From the NCBI GenBank assembly GCA_046317855.1, contig JBKCVM010000041.1, positions 1 through 26,909 of the forward strand: a stretch of DNA of 26,909 nt. Reading direction: 5' to 3'. Of this stretch, positions 6,814 to 14,319 are shown one piece after another. The notes beneath the pieces were generated by a model. The model did not search any database. It was not told the origin of the DNA and was given only the letters and a program-made list of their open reading frames with translations. The translations under genes were made by a program, and so were the position numbers. This stretch comes from CAIOHW01 sp046317855 (lineage in GTDB: Bacteria; Bdellovibrionota; UBA1018). Position 1 is the first letter of the stretch; each line of letters opens with the position of its first letter.

Positions 6814-7819
6814 GGTGTTGGACACCTTTTACTTAAGCGCCGCGTCATTTTTTGGTGTGGCAGGGGGTGGCCTTGCGGGGGCAGTAGGTGCGCTTGCCAT
6901 TTCCGGACTTTCGGCCTTTGCCCTGAAGCGAGTGGGCATGGAGATGCAATGGCTTCAGGTGGCCGCAAGCGGGGCCGCTGGTGGTGCGGCTGGTACTCTG
7001 CTTCTTAGGGCGGGCATGCTCGCCGTGCGAAGGCTGGGCTGGGGACGCCAGGCGCTCGAGCGCTTCGTAATTTACTTGGTTTTGGCATTCGCTTTTTCGC
7101 TGCTTCTAGGAGGTGCCGTTCTCTACGTGATCGCTCGGGGCTCGGACGGGGCGATTGGTCCGCGCCTGTTTACGGTGATCGGTTGGATGGTGGGGCTGCT
7201 GGCTGCAGGCCTTCCTCTTGGTATTCGAGAACTCCTTGTGTCAGAGCCTCTGCGCTCATCAAAGGCCTCCCAGCGCGCTAAAAATGAAGTTCTGCTTTTC
7301 CCTCTTTCTGCTCCAAGTGGAACGGGCGGAACGGGCGCGAAAGATCTGGCGACACTCCAGGCTCTTCATGCGCTCAATCAGAGTGAAGTTCCGCACGTAG
7401 GCGATCTGGACTTTGAGACTTTCGAAAAGCTCGTTTTGAGCGTAGCCCAGCACGTCTGGGTTGCGCGAAGCTCAGCGTCTGAAATTCTAGGTTTCATCGT
7501 CGTCATGAATGAAGACGCACCGTACTCGAGTGTGAACTTCCAGTGGTTCAAGGCGCGCTATGATCGCTTCTTGTATGTGGATCGCTTGGCCGTGGCCAAG
7601 GGAGCGCGCAAGCAGGGGGTGGGGCGCCTCATGGTTGAGCGGGTTATCGAACAGGCGCGCTTTGAGCGCCGAGATTTTGTGACTTGCGAAGTGAACGTGG
7701 TGCCGCCCAATCCCGATTCGATGGCATTCCACACGACGCTGGGTTTTTTGGCCATCGGCGAGCAGGACACCGAGGGCGGAAAAAAGCGCGTTCGCCTGTT
7801 GGGGAAGTCGGCTACCTGA
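6803..7819 (+). CDS. Membrane protein with C-terminal GNAT acetyltransferase domain
   Basis: The 338-residue protein joins a membrane part to an N-acetyltransferase fold. Four hydrophobic segments are visible: about residues 16-41, 49-74, 82-108 and 115-135. The C-terminal third holds the GNAT acetyl-CoA loop (VDRLAVAKGARKQGVGRLMV, an RxxGxG-type pyrophosphate loop) and the closing NPDSMAFHTTLGF strand pattern. The substrate is not predictable. The ATG at 6803 is preceded by GGAGGTGGGG, a strong Shine-Dalgarno sequence within the end of prfB; the genes overlap by 11 bp. Residues 4-15 (RVLDTFYLSAAS) are the 36-bp repeat element. Without it the protein would begin MRSFFGVAGGG. The 3' 262 bp overlap the S51 gene on the other strand. 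Confidence 0.75.
   Translation: MRSRVLDTFYLSAASFFGVAGGGLAGAVGALAISGLSAFALKRVGMEMQWLQVAASGAAGGAAGTLLLRAGMLAVRRLGWGRQALERFVIYLVLAFAFSLLLGGAVLYVIARGSDGAIGPRLFTVIGWMVGLLAAGLPLGIRELLVSEPLRSSKASQRAKNEVLLFPLSAPSGTGGTGAKDLATLQALHALNQSEVPHVGDLDFETFEKLVLSVAQHVWVARSSASEILGFIVVMNEDAPYSSVNFQWFKARYDRFLYVDRLAVAKGARKQGVGRLMVERVIEQARFERRDFVTCEVNVVPPNPDSMAFHTTLGFLAIGEQDTEGGKKRVRLLGKSAT
6812..6847 (+). repeat. 36-bp in-frame repeat element, copy 1
   Basis: Identical at all 36 positions to the reverse complement of 8383-8418. It is read as RVLDTFYLSAAS at codons 4-15 of the membrane-GNAT gene and supplies the last two bases of the prfB TAG stop. Flanking bases do not match those of the other copy, so the boundaries are sharp. 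It contains a small GGTGT-TGG-ACACC hairpin and a CTTAAG palindrome. Confidence 0.9.
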
Positions 7820-8532
7820 CCCTCCAGGTAAATTCGGGCGGAGCCAAAGATTCGGATCTTGCCGTTCTCGACCACCAGGCCTCCGCCGTCGGCGACTGAA
7901 AAAACCGGAATTCGGCTTCGGCGCGAGTGACTGATGAGTTCTTTGCGCCGCCTGGGGCTTGGAGTGTCGTGCGGAGAAAACTCGAAGTCCAAAAGTCCCA
8001 GGGCCCTGAGATCCTTGAGGCCTACATCGTTTTCATCGGCGTCAAAGCGGGGGATTCCTGCCAGTGCAATGGTTGGAGCCATCAGAATCGCACCGGCACT
8101 CAGGCCCGCGAGGACACCGCCTCGGCGGGCGAAGTTCCGCAGGTGCGAAAGAAGGCCGCTTTTTCGGAGGCTGGCCAAGAAGCGGTACGTGTTGCCGCCT
8201 GCCAAATAGATGACGTCGCTTGATCGCAGGATCTCGAGCTCGGCGCGGGAGGGGCGATTTTCTGGTTCAAGAATAAAGAACTGCTCAATCCCGGCGGCTC
8301 GGTAACGCCGCATCGCCCGGTCAAAATAAGGGGCCGAACCATCTGATTCGAAAGGAATATAGGTCATCCTGAGGGGGTGTTTTGACGCGGCGCTTAAGTA
8401 AAAGGTGTCCAACACCCTCAGAGCCCTTTGCTTTCTCGCCAACCGCACCACCTCTGCGTGCAGGCGGTGGTTGGACCTTGACTGTCCGCCTGAGTACAGC
8501 ACGAGGTTGAGGTTCTGAGGGGGGCGTTTCAC
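7558..8532 (-). CDS. Peptidase family S51-like protein (PepE/cyanophycinase-related)
   Basis: S51 enzymes are serine peptidases of the class I glutamine amidotransferase fold. Visible family elements are LVLYSGGQSRSN near the start, MTYIPFESDG, IYLAGGNTYRFLASLRKSG, the nucleophile elbow GGVLAGLSAGAI, DFEFSPHDTP and VADGGGLVVENGKI. I chose the GTG at 8532 (324 aa), eleven codons before the SGGQ strand. The frame is open to a TTG at 8619, which would overlap the divergent gene. Between LARKQRAL and KHPLRMTYIP sits the 12-residue repeat RVLDTFYLSAAS, absent from the normal family pattern. The last 80 or so codons are antisense to the GNAT domain and do not look like family sequence, so the protein carries an unusual tail. 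Confidence 0.78.
   Translation of the reverse strand: MKRPPQNLNLVLYSGGQSRSNHRLHAEVVRLARKQRALRVLDTFYLSAASKHPLRMTYIPFESDGSAPYFDRAMRRYRAAGIEQFFILEPENRPSRAELEILRSSDVIYLAGGNTYRFLASLRKSGLLSHLRNFARRGGVLAGLSAGAILMAPTIALAGIPRFDADENDVGLKDLRALGLLDFEFSPHDTPSPRRRKELISHSRRSRIPVFSVADGGGLVVENGKIRIFGSARIYLEGQVADFPNRRTRFFPPSVSCSPMAKKPSVVWNAIESGLGGTTFTSQVTKSRRSKRACSITRSTMRRPTPCLRAPLATAKRSTYKKRS
8383..8418 (-). repeat. 36-bp in-frame repeat element, copy 2 (inverted)
   Basis: Exact inverted copy of 6812-6847, about 1.5 kb away, again read as RVLDTFYLSAAS in the frame of its host gene (S51-like peptidase). Removing it restores the natural reading LARKQRALKHPLRMTYIP. Confidence 0.9.
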
Positions 8533-8599
8533 GGCGCTCTCAGACCGCACTTGGCGCGGCAAATCAAGAAAAACTTCAAGCCTTCCGATCCGTTGGCGT

Positions 8600-10447
8600 A
8601 TGAGATCCTTTGCTCTCAATCAGTTGCCCAAGAAGGCCGCCTCCAGCAGCTTGGCCGAGTCTTTTGGCCGACTCAACGGCGAGCACCGTTTCAAGGATGC
8701 CAACCCTGGCGCTTTCGTGGAGTACTCCGCCCGCAAGCGCACTGGCGGAAAAGTCTTCTACTTCAACTTTCCACTTGCCCGCCAAATGGGCCTCATTCCA
8801 GAAAGTCATCCCGACCGAATCACCGCTGAACTCGCCAATGCCGTCTTGGAAACCTTCAGCTTGGTGATCATCAACGAGTGGGATCTCGAAAAGGGTACGC
8901 GCTTTAGGCATCGTGATCTCAAGCCAGGCAAATACATGGCCACGCGATATTTGCAACTCCAGCACCCCTCAAAGACCGGTAAGACCTCGGGTGATGGGCG
9001 GGGGATCTGGAACGGCGAGATCACTCACCGAGGCGTGACCTGGGATGTGATGAGCTCAGGAACTGGCGCCACCCGGCTCAGCCCGGCGACAGCCATCGAA
9101 GGGCGCTACTTCAAATCGGGCGACCCTCGAGTTTGCTACGGAAACGGCTTTAACTCCATTGATGACGGGCTTGCGGCGGCCTTGATGAGTGAGGTTTTTC
9201 ATTCCGAAGGAATTTCGACCGAGAGGACTCTTGCACTGATTGTATTTCCGGGTGGCTCTTCCATCAATGTCCGTGCGGCGCCTAACTTGATGAGGCCTTC
9301 GCATCTTTTCTGTCACCTCAAGCAGGGAAATCTTCAAGCGTTGAAAAACGCAGTCCACTACTGCATGGAACGTGAGCGCAGAAATGGACGTCTCGAGCTT
9401 GCTAAGGGATGGGAGTTGCGATCGCCTGACCAAGTCAAGCAAGCCGTCGAGCGGTTCTGCGCGCAAGTGGCCCAAGATTTTGCAAAAGCTGCCGCCCGTT
9501 ACGAATCAGATTACGTCTTCTGCTGGATGGATTGGGACGGAGACAACATTCTGATGGACGGCGGAATCATCGACTACGGTTCGATTCGCCGATTTGGAGG
9601 TTTTCACGCAGGATATCGATATGACGACGGCGATCGCTACTCGACGAGTCTGGCAGAGCAAAAGGGAAGGGCTCGCTACATCGTGCAGACCTTTGCTCAG
9701 ATCCAAGGCTTCTTATCGACAGGATTTAAGCGTCCTATTTCGGATTTCTATCACTCGCGGCTCACCCGGATTTTTGATGAGTGCTTTGAGAGCGAGGTCC
9801 GCCGCAGACTTTTGAAAAAATCAGGGCTCTCTGACTCTCAATTGGCCCGTTGGATGAGTGGCACCTCTGCGAGCGATGCCCGACGGATCACTCGTTATTT
9901 GAGGGCCTTTCAGCGGTTGGAGCGGCTCCAATGCCGCCATGGGACGCGCAAAGTTCCGGATGGGCTGACCACGGATGCCGTCTTTGTCATGCCCAGATTT
10001 TTGGTAAATTATCCTGCTCTGTGGAATGGATCCGAAACCCTGGTCGGCCCTGAGCGTTTGAGTCAAACGTGTAGATCTAAGTTTGCAAAGAAGATTGACC
10101 TTCAGGCGGTTGCATCCGAGGGGGGGCTCTGGTCAGAGCTTGAACGCTCTTACCGGGACCTAGCTCAGGCTACGGCCCGAGCACAGGGAGTTTCTGTTCA
10201 GAGGGTGCTGGTCGAGTGGCGAATGCGATCTAGCGTGCGCGTGAAAGATCCCCCAGTCACGGGAGATGGCATTCTGGGGGTGATGGAAGTGCTTCTAGCG
10301 CTCCCTCGGGATGGAGCGCAGCAGGAAATTTCTCGTTTCTTGGCTCAGTGCACTGGGCGCGCTGGCAGTACGAGCCCAACAGGGATAAGATCGTCCGCGG
10401 TGATCCGAGCTCTGGGTGAGCTCGAAGAGGCCAAAGAGGGGATCTGA
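8600..10447 (+). CDS. SelO/YdiU-like protein adenylyltransferase (pseudokinase), divergent
   Basis: SelO proteins have a kinase fold that binds ATP upside-down and AMPylates proteins. Family marks seen here: GDGRGI, then VTWDVMSSGTGATRLSP (glycine-rich region), MSEVFHSEGISTERTLALI with Glu198, RAAPNLMR with Arg225 and Arg232 (the arginine pair of SelO, same spacing), and DNILMDGGIIDYG with Asp315, Asn316 and Asp325. The Asn-to-DYG spacing is the same as in E. coli YdiU. The ATP-contacting Lys of the usual HLKGxG appears to be Ser in my alignment by eye. At 615 residues it is about 130 longer than YdiU, with extra C-terminal sequence. The ATG at 8600 has no good Shine-Dalgarno sequence. Divergent from the S51 gene. 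Confidence 0.75.
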   Translation: MRSFALNQLPKKAASSSLAESFGRLNGEHRFKDANPGAFVEYSARKRTGGKVFYFNFPLARQMGLIPESHPDRITAELANAVLETFSLVIINEWDLEKGTRFRHRDLKPGKYMATRYLQLQHPSKTGKTSGDGRGIWNGEITHRGVTWDVMSSGTGATRLSPATAIEGRYFKSGDPRVCYGNGFNSIDDGLAAALMSEVFHSEGISTERTLALIVFPGGSSINVRAAPNLMRPSHLFCHLKQGNLQALKNAVHYCMERERRNGRLELAKGWELRSPDQVKQAVERFCAQVAQDFAKAAARYESDYVFCWMDWDGDNILMDGGIIDYGSIRRFGGFHAGYRYDDGDRYSTSLAEQKGRARYIVQTFAQIQGFLSTGFKRPISDFYHSRLTRIFDECFESEVRRRLLKKSGLSDSQLARWMSGTSASDARRITRYLRAFQRLERLQCRHGTRKVPDGLTTDAVFVMPRFLVNYPALWNGSETLVGPERLSQTCRSKFAKKIDLQAVASEGGLWSELERSYRDLAQATARAQGVSVQRVLVEWRMRSSVRVKDPPVTGDGILGVMEVLLALPRDGAQQEISRFLAQCTGRAGSTSPTGIRSSAVIRALGELEEAKEGI

Positions 10448-10484
10448 GTTCCTAGGCCCAAACGATAAGCCAAGAGGAACTCAG
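10444..10484 (+). other. Hairpin spanning the SelO-like gene stop codon
   Basis: A perfect 10-bp inverted repeat (CTGAGTTCCT at 10444-10453 with AGGAACTCAG at 10475-10484) encloses a 21-nt loop and includes the TGA stop. No T tract follows on the plus strand, so it is more likely an mRNA-stabilising or attenuating hairpin, or a weak terminator, than a canonical one. Confidence 0.55.
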
Positions 10485-10531
10485 TTCGAAATCATGCAGA
10501 AAGAAGCATCTGTTCTCAGGAGGACAGTTCA

Positions 10532-11743
10532 GTGAGCGCGTTTTCTATTCCAGACTTTAGAAAGCTCGTCACTGCCCGGTTGCTCTTTTCGATTGCGGTT
10601 CAAATGCAGGCAGTCGTCATGGCCTGGGAAATTTACTCTATTCACAAAGACCCTCTTTATTTGGGTTTGATTGGGCTTGCTGAGGCGGTTCCGTCCATTG
10701 GCCTTGCACTTTTTGCAGGATACGTGGTGGATCGCGGTAATCCCGTCAGGATTTACCAGGCAGTGCTGGTTCTGAGCTTGATTTCTGTGATGATGTTGAT
10801 TTTTTCGAACGCAGGACACTCCAGCTCCGAACAACGTTCGGTAGCGTTGTATGCCGCAGCTTTTTTGACAGGTCTTGCGCGCGGCTTTGCAGCCCCTTCT
10901 GTTTTTTCGATCACCCCGCAGATTGTTCCGAGACAGGCCCTTGCAGTTTCCAGCGCATGGTTGACGTCTGCATTTCAGGTGGCAGCCGTAGGTGGACCTG
11001 CTGTGGGTGGACTTCTTTACGCGTGGATGGGGGCGCGGGGGACCTTCGTGCTTCAGGCAGTTCTTTTAGTTCTGGCGCTGATCGTGTTCTCAATGATTGG
11101 GCTTAAGCCCACTATCCAACGTCGAGTAAAGGGAGAGGCACTGCTGGAGAACCTACTGTCTGGAATGCGTTTTGTATTCAGGCATGAGCTTCTGCTTTCA
11201 GCTTTGGCTCTCGATATGTTTGCTGTTCTGTTTGGAGGAGCCACCGCATTGCTCCCGATCTTTGCTAGTGAGATCTTGAATGTGGGGCCCCAAGGATTGG
11301 GAATCTTGAGGGCAGCGCCGGCAGTGGGTGCATTGCTGATGGGGGTGGCGCTCATTCGAAAACCCATTAGCCATGGGGCCGGAAAAATTCTTTTGGCGTG
11401 TGTGGCAGGTTACGGATTGTGTGTGATTGGATTTGGTATTTCCCGCATTTTTTGGCTTTCGACTGGCCTGCTTGCGCTAGGAGGGGCGCTGGATTGCGTG
11501 AGTATGGTCCTGCGCGGAACGATCGTGTCGTTATATAGTCCCGAAGATATGCGAGGCCGTGTGGCCTCAGTGAACGCAATCTTCATTGGGTCGTCTAACG
11601 AGCTTGGAGCCCTGGAGTCTGGGATTGCTGCTAAATTACTGGGCACTGTGCCGGCAGTACTCTTGGGTGGCGCCATGACCTTATTGGTTGTGGGCATCAC
11701 TGGGGTCAAGGCCAAGACGCTTCGAAAGCTGAATTTAGATTAG
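10532..11743 (+). CDS. MFS transporter (EntS/MFS_3-like exporter)
   Basis: A 403-residue integral membrane protein with about twelve hydrophobic segments. It has the family opening FRKLVTARLLFSIAVQMQAVVMAW and the loop GYVVDRGNPVRIY, the MFS A-motif position between helices 2 and 3 (GxxxDRxxxR-like). The pattern QIVPRQALAVSSAWLTSAFQVAAVGGPAVGG matches the MFS_3/enterobactin exporter group. The substrate is unknown. The GTG start at 10532 has an AGGAGG Shine-Dalgarno sequence nine bases upstream. Its TAG stop abuts the complement of the udk stop (11744) with no gap and no visible terminator between, so converging transcription is likely. Confidence 0.85.
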   Translation: MSAFSIPDFRKLVTARLLFSIAVQMQAVVMAWEIYSIHKDPLYLGLIGLAEAVPSIGLALFAGYVVDRGNPVRIYQAVLVLSLISVMMLIFSNAGHSSSEQRSVALYAAAFLTGLARGFAAPSVFSITPQIVPRQALAVSSAWLTSAFQVAAVGGPAVGGLLYAWMGARGTFVLQAVLLVLALIVFSMIGLKPTIQRRVKGEALLENLLSGMRFVFRHELLLSALALDMFAVLFGGATALLPIFASEILNVGPQGLGILRAAPAVGALLMGVALIRKPISHGAGKILLACVAGYGLCVIGFGISRIFWLSTGLLALGGALDCVSMVLRGTIVSLYSPEDMRGRVASVNAIFIGSSNELGALESGIAAKLLGTVPAVLLGGAMTLLVVGITGVKAKTLRKLNLD

Positions 11744-12367
11744 TTAAGCGCCCAACTGAGAGGCCCAGCGTTCCATTTCAGCCGAAAAATCGCGCTCGCC
11801 GGAGATGATTTCACTCGCATGAGATTTTGAGGGCTCTACGAACAGATCGTGCATGGGTTTGACCTGTCGCTCGAACTGCTTTTTGATCCCTTCAGGCTGA
11901 CGCCCTCTCTCGATGAGATCACGTTTGAATCTCCGCTGGTAGCGCACCGTCTCAGAAGCATCGATGAAAATCGAAGCCATGAGGTGAGGGCGAATCTTGT
12001 CTTGCGAAAGAATGAGCGTGCCATCGAGCAAGATCACCGGATGAGGTTCGAGCCTGAGGGTGCTCGGGCTCCGTGTGTGGCTGGCAAAGTCATAGATGGG
12101 GACTTCGATCGGCTGACCGGCTCGGAGTGATTCGAGGTGGGAGGAGAGCAGCGAAAAATCAAGCGCGCTCGGGTGATCGAAGTTGACGTTCTCGCCATCG
12201 CCTTTGAAGTGTGCGCTCTGATCAATGTAGTAACTATCTTGGGCGAGAATGGCAGAGCGTCGGTCCCCCAGCAGGCGCTGCAGTCCTTTGGCAAAGGTCG
12301 TTTTACCCGAGCCGCTGCCGCCCGATATTCCGATGATCTGGATTGCCGGTAAAAAAGCAGTGCTCAC
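11744..12367 (-). CDS. udk: Uridine kinase
   Basis: Phosphorylates uridine (and cytidine) to the monophosphate. The 207-residue protein has the P-loop GISGGSGSGKTTF with Lys22, then LAQDSYYIDQS, VNFDHPSALDF, PIYDFASHTRS, VILLDGTLIL (usually VIxEGIL, here DGTL) and RFKRDLIERGRQPEG, all in Udk order. It starts with a GTG that overlaps the upp stop (GTGA). As the last gene of the five-gene operon it would provide UMP from uridine beside upp, which provides it from uracil. Confidence 0.93.
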   Translation of the reverse strand: MSTAFLPAIQIIGISGGSGSGKTTFAKGLQRLLGDRRSAILAQDSYYIDQSAHFKGDGENVNFDHPSALDFSLLSSHLESLRAGQPIEVPIYDFASHTRSPSTLRLEPHPVILLDGTLILSQDKIRPHLMASIFIDASETVRYQRRFKRDLIERGRQPEGIKKQFERQVKPMHDLFVEPSKSHASEIISGERDFSAEMERWASQLGA

Positions 12368-13023
12368 GCACCCACCGTATCAAAAAGACGGTCACCGGCG
12401 TCTCCAAGGCCTGGAAGTAGATAGCCCTTTTCGTTGAGTCCGCGCTCGATTGAGCAGGTGTAGACCTCGACATCCGGGTGGACTTCTTGAAGGCGTTTGA
12501 GCCCTTGGGGCGAGGCAAGAAAGCAGACAAAACGAATGGGTCCTACTTCGTATTCTTTGAGTCGGTCGATTGCTGCGCAGGCCGTATCGGCGGTGGCCAG
12601 CAGCGGATCGAGGACGAGGACGCGCTTGCCCTTTACGTTTTTTGGAAGGCGCAGGTAGTACTCGACCGTCGCTTCAATAAACTTGTCTCTGTAAATGCCG
12701 ATGTGTCCTACCGTAGCAAACGGAAGGATCCGGAGCATTCCGCTCAGCATGCCAAGTCCCGCTCGCATCACCGAAAGAAGTACGAGTTCGTCCGCGATCA
12801 CGTCGCAGCTTGATTTTTCGAGCGGAGTTTCAATCTCCGTCTTGCTGGTCTTGAGGTCTTGTGTGGCTTCATAGGCCAGAAATTGGGCAATCTCTTCAGT
12901 GATGAGCCTAAAAGATAAGGGAGTAGTATTTTGATCACGAAGCATCGTCACCTTGTGGCGGACCACGGGGTGGGTGATGAGCCTGCAGTTCTTGAATTCA
13001 GGAAGGTGCGGGGTTGGAGTCAT
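12364..13023 (-). CDS. upp: Uracil phosphoribosyltransferase
   Basis: Converts uracil and PRPP to UMP. Family signs are LITHPVVRHKVTMLRDQNT, FRLITEEIAQFLAYEA, SVMRAGLGMLSGM, the PRPP loop RVLVLDPLLATADTACAA and the C-terminal uracil loop with DAGDRLFDT. In most Upp proteins the PRPP loop reads VDPMLATGGS; here the glycines after LAT are Ala-Asp, a small departure. I chose the ATG at 13023 (219 aa), which has an AAAGGA Shine-Dalgarno sequence; the frame runs on to a TTG at 13041. In yeast the URC pathway also begins with this enzyme (URC6), so here it probably serves catabolism as well as salvage. Confidence 0.93.
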   Translation of the reverse strand: MTPTPHLPEFKNCRLITHPVVRHKVTMLRDQNTTPLSFRLITEEIAQFLAYEATQDLKTSKTEIETPLEKSSCDVIADELVLLSVMRAGLGMLSGMLRILPFATVGHIGIYRDKFIEATVEYYLRLPKNVKGKRVLVLDPLLATADTACAAIDRLKEYEVGPIRFVCFLASPQGLKRLQEVHPDVEVYTCSIERGLNEKGYLLPGLGDAGDRLFDTVGA

Positions 13024-13050
13024 CGGGGATTTCCTTTCCAAAAAACAGTC

Positions 13051-14319
13051 TCAAAAAACAGTGCCGTCGCTCAAGAGTTCAAGGGGCGGGTTTGAGGTTT
13101 TAGGTCTCAGTTGTTTTGCAAGCTTGCGCCCCGCCCACCAGGTGCCCCCTTCGAGCACTTTGGCTAATGGGAGTTCAGTAGCCGTCATCTTGAGTTGGCG
13201 CCTCACTTCGTCTGCAATTTTTTCAAGCCAGACCAGCGTGAGGGCTCGCCATTCGATCACGAGCTCTGAATCAGGGCGGTGGGCTCGCTTTGCCTGCTCC
13301 GGATCACGGAGTGAAATGAGTCCGCCGTCGAGGACAAGCCCCCCGTTACGGTATTCGGCTAAGCCGGTCAGGGTTTCGACGCCTGGAACTGAAAAACCAG
13401 CGTCGAGGAGGGGTTCGATCAGAGAGTAGGTGAGCCACTGCGAAAGTTTGTGGAAAGGGACCAGGCTTTCAAAAGATCCCGAGGGTCCGAGACCGGAATG
13501 CGACCAAACATCGCCGAGCTCTTGCCCTGCAAGCTGAAGGCGTCCCGGCCAGATTGGGCCCAATGCCTCCAGAACTCCTCGCAGAATTGCCGGTGCAGGA
13601 ATTGTTTTTCCAAATTTTGCGACGAAGGAGTCCGCAAGATTTCCGACTCGGGCCTGGCCTCGGTCCAAAGCTTTGGTGGGAAAATGCAGGGGGTCGTTTT
13701 CAACGCATTTTCCTAAAGTTTTGAGCAGTCCGGCGCGGCCTTGGGTTCCGATCAGGGGGTTGTCCTGAGTTACTTGAAATGCCTTCTCAAGGGCTGCAGC
13801 TGTGAATGTCTGAAGCCCGCGTGCATCTGCCCTCAGGGGGCGCCGAGCGGGGTCCGAGCTCAGGCCGCCTGCTTCAAACAGAGCTAGGCTTGCCACGCCG
13901 AGGCCTTCTGAGCGAGACACCGCCGTGCCGTCGGCTTCGATAAACTTCCAGCGATCTCCTGCCCCGGCATCGAGGAGGACAGAAGGGATCACCAGGTCCC
14001 AGTAGACTCGAACGGGTTCGAGGGGGTCACTATGAGGCACTCCGCTGAGTGAGGCGCGCACTCGTGCAAGCCGGTCCACGCCACCTGCTCTGAAATGTCC
14101 CCAGCGAGAATGAAAGGGGATCTGAAGAGCGGGGTAGTGAGCGCGAGTGACCTCGATGACCAGAGTTGCAACTTCTGCCAGTTTCTCTGGGTGGAGCGCA
14201 AAGTGAGTGCCGCCTTTTTCTGCGAGCGAATAGATGGCTTGAGTGCGCTCTCGAATGGCTCGAGGCGAAAACAAGAAGTCGATCTGCTGTAGGGCTTGCT
14301 GCGTGGGTTCTTGGCTCAC
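13051..14319 (-). CDS. DUF1688/URC4 family protein (uracil catabolism)
   Basis: The 422-residue protein reads as the DUF1688 family, called URC4/Urg3 in fungi. Recognisable stretches are HFALHPEKLAEVATLV, PFHSRWGHFRAGG, WKFIEADGTAVSRSEGLGVA, WPGRLQLAGQELGDVW, FHKLSQWLTYSLIEPL and EYRNGGLVLDGGLI. In yeast URC4 is required for uracil breakdown together with URC1 and uracil phosphoribosyltransferase; I know no firm biochemical activity for the bacterial form. The GTG start overlaps the URC1 stop (GTGA), and upp follows by 27 bp. This placement supports one pathway for all three. The function of this gene in this organism is inferred from the family and neighbours. Confidence 0.88.
   Translation of the reverse strand: MSQEPTQQALQQIDFLFSPRAIRERTQAIYSLAEKGGTHFALHPEKLAEVATLVIEVTRAHYPALQIPFHSRWGHFRAGGVDRLARVRASLSGVPHSDPLEPVRVYWDLVIPSVLLDAGAGDRWKFIEADGTAVSRSEGLGVASLALFEAGGLSSDPARRPLRADARGLQTFTAAALEKAFQVTQDNPLIGTQGRAGLLKTLGKCVENDPLHFPTKALDRGQARVGNLADSFVAKFGKTIPAPAILRGVLEALGPIWPGRLQLAGQELGDVWSHSGLGPSGSFESLVPFHKLSQWLTYSLIEPLLDAGFSVPGVETLTGLAEYRNGGLVLDGGLISLRDPEQAKRAHRPDSELVIEWRALTLVWLEKIADEVRRQLKMTATELPLAKVLEGGTWWAGRKLAKQLRPKTSNPPLELLSDGTVF

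Noticed and set aside
5908..6825. 305-codon open frame antisense to prfB
   Set aside because: Shadow of RF2, which is unmistakable in the other strand.
11745..11753. TTAAGCGCC, a nine-base match to the 36-bp element at the udk/MFS junction
   Set aside because: Match ends abruptly on both sides; nine bases can recur by chance in 27 kb. Not counted as a third copy.
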